This document shows, piece after piece, positions 28,874-30,659 of a stretch of 30,659 nt of DNA. The first letter of the stretch is position 1. The number at the start of each line of letters is the position of its first letter. The notes under the pieces are model-generated. The model saw only the letters and a program-made list of their open reading frames with translations, made no database searches and had not been told where the DNA came from. The DNA is from a virus: positions 1 to 30,659 of the IMG/VR virus record IMGVR_UViG_3300037861_000061; one strand, given 5' to 3'. Made by a program: the position numbers and the translations under genes.

Positions 28874-29215
28874 ATGACTAGCTTTATACGCGGCGGAGAA
28901 TCTGTAACAATCAAGAGTCGCTCAGTGGCTTCTACAGACGATTACGGTAATCCGACCTACGTAACTACCTCTAGGGTAGTAAAAGACGCTCTATTGGGCA
29001 TAGGTGGCACGTCAGAGCCGGTTGACGCTCAACGTGACGCTACAGACGCTAGTGTGACCCTATACTTACCCGCCGGAACAGTGGTTCTTGAAGGTGACCA
29101 CTTCGTTATTCGTGGCAGTAATTGGGAAAGAGCAGGCGAGGCCCTTGAGTGGGTATCCCCGTTCAGTAATTTTGAAGCCGGTGTCGTGGTTCCACTTAGG
29201 AGGAAACTTGGCTAA
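28874..29215 (+). CDS. Head-tail stopper / head closure protein
   Basis: 113 residues, two bases after the adaptor gene. A beta-rich small protein (GESVTIKSRSV, DDYGNPTY, VTLYLPAGTVVLEGDHFVIR, GSNWERAGEA) with the pattern of SPP1 gp16-like stoppers that seal DNA in the head before the tail joins. Its last bases contain the AGGAGG that serves the next gene. Confidence 0.75.
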   Translation: MTSFIRGGESVTIKSRSVASTDDYGNPTYVTTSRVVKDALLGIGGTSEPVDAQRDATDASVTLYLPAGTVVLEGDHFVIRGSNWERAGEALEWVSPFSNFEAGVVVPLRRKLG

Positions 29216-29468
29216 GCGCATAGGCGTAAGAGTTGACTTTGATGAGGTAGGCAAAATCCTCAAGTCACAGGAATTGGCTGCAGTACTTAGGTCAGAAGCC
29301 GAAGGTATCGCTCAAGCTGCCGGCAGTGGTTACGAAGTAGAGGTTTCTGAGGATAGGCGCAAGAGTCGCTTTATTTCCATGGTCAAAGACGTTAGTGAAA
29401 ACGGGTTTGGCCGAGAAATAGCAACCGGCAACCTCGCAAGAGCAGTTAGCGGCAAGGAGCAGGCATGA
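29208..29468 (+). CDS. Neck / minor capsid protein (HK97 gp10-like position)
   Basis: 86 residues from the TTG at 29208, fixed by AGGAGG (29198-29203) four bases before it; the in-frame ATG at 29088 lies deep in the stopper gene. The helix LKSQELAAVLRSEAEGIAQA, then AGSGYEVEVSEDRRKSRFIS matches small neck proteins in which a helix is followed by a basic strand pair. It is shorter than classic gp10-like proteins (about 140-150). Likely joins head to tail. Confidence 0.7.
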   Translation: MAKRIGVRVDFDEVGKILKSQELAAVLRSEAEGIAQAAGSGYEVEVSEDRRKSRFISMVKDVSENGFGREIATGNLARAVSGKEQA

Positions 29469-29869
29469 ATGTAATCTTTCCGGACATTGAAAAGGTCTTA
29501 GTGGCGGCTTTCAAGACCACGCTGGCCACTAGGTCAGAGCCTTACGCTCAAAACGTGTTGGTATCAACGGTCAAGCCGGCTCCAGACGTTAGCCCTTACC
29601 CCTCAAGAATTATTACGATACGCGGAGACGGTGGCCCAGAGCTTGACTACGTTCGCAAACAAGAACGTGTTGGTATCACTATTTGGGCAGATACCTACTC
29701 AGACGCTTCCAGCTTGGCTCGCCTCATTGAAGCCTTAGTAAAAGGTATGACAGGTGAGGCAATCAAGTTGGTAGAAATAAACCTATCACCGGTACGAGTT
29801 GACGAGGCTGGCCCTCAAGAGTGCCGTTACATAACAATTCAATGCATCACAAAGGGGATAGCATTGTAG
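29465..29869 (+). CDS. Tail terminator protein
   Basis: 134 residues, ATGA overlap with the neck gene. The order FPDIEKVLVAAFKTTLATRS, PSRIITIRGDGGPELDYVRK, GITIWADTYSDASSLARLIE and ending YITIQCIT follows the tail terminator (lambda gpU / HK97 gp10-neighbour) pattern: a helix-flanked sheet that caps the tail tube. It is directly before the major tail gene, as expected. Confidence 0.8.
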   Translation: MNVIFPDIEKVLVAAFKTTLATRSEPYAQNVLVSTVKPAPDVSPYPSRIITIRGDGGPELDYVRKQERVGITIWADTYSDASSLARLIEALVKGMTGEAIKLVEINLSPVRVDEAGPQECRYITIQCITKGIAL

Positions 29870-29870
29870 G

Positions 29871-29902
29871 TTTCTGCACCGCAGAAAGCGCCCAAATAGG
29901 GC
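29871..29902 (+). promoter_or_regulatory. Two small hairpins in the major-tail-gene leader
   Basis: TTTCTGC-ACC-GCAGAAA (29871-29887) is a perfect seven-base stem; GCCC-AAATA-GGGC (29890-29902) follows. They fill the 57-base gap before the major tail gene and could stabilise or process its mRNA. The ribosome site AAAGGAGA comes after them. Confidence 0.5.
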
Positions 29903-29926
29903 AACCCTTATCTAAAGGAGAAAAAC

Positions 29927-30454
29927 ATGGCACTAACGCCTGATAACGTAGTTGTCGGAATTACCGGCGCGGTCTATGCCGGTGCAACTGACGCGGCTGC
30001 ACCCACTGGAGCGACTAGCACCCTAGAAGCCTTCACAGAACTTGGATACGTAAGTTCTGATGGAGTTAGCTTTACAATTGACAAGTCAACTAACCAGATT
30101 AGAGCTTGGCAGAACGCCGACCTCGTGCGAGAAGTCGTAACCGAAGGTACAGTTACTTACTCTTTCATGTTGATGGAGAGCAGCCAAGCCGTCATTGAGG
30201 CCTACTTCGGCTCAACTATGACCACTGGTAAAGTTGAAGTCAACGCTACAGCTACCGGCGGCAAGAAGTCTTTTGTCATTGACGTAGTTGATGGTGACAA
30301 GGCAATTCGCCACTATGTTCCATCTGGAGAAATCTTGAGCGTTGACGCGCAGAGCATTGTGAACGGTGACGCGTTGATGTACGGAATTACGATAACCGCT
30401 TATGCCGTTGCAGGCCGAAGCGCAGACGTATTCTACTCAGAGTTTGAGGCCTAA
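29927..30454 (+). CDS. Major tail protein
   Basis: 175 residues, with strong AAAGGAGA before the ATG. A beta-sandwich tail-tube protein: TSTLEAFTELGYVSSDGVSF, then TNQIRAWQNADLVREVVTEG, TYSFMLMESSQAVIEAYFGS, and the end KSFVIDVVDGDKAIRHYVPS. This order is typical of actinophage major tail proteins. It lies between the tail terminator and the chaperone pair and is followed by a terminator. Confidence 0.92.
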   Translation: MALTPDNVVVGITGAVYAGATDAAAPTGATSTLEAFTELGYVSSDGVSFTIDKSTNQIRAWQNADLVREVVTEGTVTYSFMLMESSQAVIEAYFGSTMTTGKVEVNATATGGKKSFVIDVVDGDKAIRHYVPSGEILSVDAQSIVNGDALMYGITITAYAVAGRSADVFYSEFEA

Positions 30455-30468
30455 AACTCAATAGAACG

Positions 30469-30505
30469 CTAGGGGGTGGATAGCGGTCATTCGCCCCCTA
30501 GTTTT
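30469..30505 (+). terminator. Rho-independent terminator after the major tail gene
   Basis: A 13-position stem (30469-30481 with 30489-30501; outer eight perfect) has a seven-base loop and is followed at once by TTTT. It lies between the major tail gene and the tail chaperone genes and would lower the transcript going into the latter. Confidence 0.88.
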
Positions 30506-30532
30506 ACCTCAGACCGCTAGACCGTTAGGAAA

Positions 30533-30659
30533 AGATGAGCTTAGAACAATTCAGCTTTGAAGTTGAAGGCAAAAAGTACAAGATACCCCACTTTGGACAA
30601 ATCCCTATGGGTGCAATCCGCAAGGCAAGAAAAGGGTCAGACGACGCTGACCAAGTTTT
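30533..30659. repeat. Terminal direct repeat, copy 2 (circular assembly overlap)
   Basis: Identical to bases 1-127. It shows the sequence immediately upstream of the first gene in the circle: the terminator at 30469 and the AGGA ribosome site lie just before the chaperone ATG at 30535. Confidence 0.95.
30535..30659 (+). CDS. Tail assembly chaperone, partial second copy
   Basis: The first 125 bases of the gene at 3-269, cut by the window end. It is not a separate gene; in the closed circle it is the same gene. The ATG is preceded by GTTAGGAAAAG, which confirms the start. Confidence 0.9.
   Translation, partial: MSLEQFSFEVEGKKYKIPHFGQIPMGAIRKARKGSDDADQV

Noticed and set aside
1-30659. CRISPR arrays, tRNA genes, insertion sequences, integrase or att sites
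   Set aside because: Looked for on both strands; no regularly spaced repeats, cloverleaf-like segments, transposase or recombinase motifs were seen.

Overview
The window is a complete, compact tailed-phage genome of the siphovirus type. Its first 127 bases reappear exactly as its last 127 bases (1-127 = 30533-30659), so it is a circular assembly of about 30,532 bp opened inside the tail-assembly-chaperone gene. The host is very probably an actinobacterium. The phage carries a WhiB-family gene, a protein class essentially limited to Actinobacteria and their phages, and its YqaJ/ERF recombination set, HNH-P27-TerL packaging module and r1t-like holin are all familiar from actinophages. Base composition is balanced, unlike high-GC Streptomyces or Mycobacterium phages, so a freshwater or marine Microbacteriaceae-type host is a reasonable guess but is not shown. 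I see no integrase, repressor, att site or tRNA, so a virulent lifestyle is the default reading.

Layout, all on + except one gene. 22.2-30.5 kb plus 0-6.5 kb: the late genes. These are HNH, two small-terminase-like proteins, large terminase, portal, MuF-like protein, scaffold, major capsid, connectors, tail terminator, major tail protein, tail assembly chaperones with a -1 frameshift, tape measure, Dit, a Gp37-like hub, a glycine-rich fibre and small tail proteins. 6.5-7.6 kb: lysis (M23 endolysin and two membrane proteins, one r1t-like holin), closed by a strong terminator. 7.6-8.0 kb: a one-gene promoter-gene-terminator unit. 8.0-10.4 kb: small DNA-binding protein, metallophosphoesterase and sigma-like protein, meeting the single minus-strand gene whiB tail to tail. 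10.5-15.0 kb: recombination and replication (YqaJ exonuclease, ERF annealing protein, HNH, winged-helix replication initiator, SSB-like protein, RusA resolvase). 15.0-16.0 kb: small genes and a repeat-dense non-coding block that may be an origin or control region. 16.0-19.3 kb: a tightly overlapping cassette ParB-like / NrdH redoxin / PAPS-reductase-like / second ParB-like (IbrB-like) / GNAT / HNH. 19.3-21.7 kb: many small early genes.

How it works together: the phage brings recombination functions and a replication initiator but no polymerase or helicase that I can see, so it must rely on the host replisome. Regulation can be partly read from the sequence. Five promoters share a TTGC-type -35 with 16-17 nt spacers. 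Two of them are near-copies with duplicated CGTTAY boxes, and two others carry matching 15-bp palindromic operators just after the -10. Stem-loops after the major capsid and major tail genes probably lower expression of the genes behind them.

The most notable points are the ParB/redoxin/PAPS-reductase/GNAT cassette (a candidate nucleic-acid modification or takeover system), the apparent total absence of GATC together with more than 50 CTGCAG sites, and the shared promoter/operator families. All functional calls come from motif and family recognition by eye, with no database search.
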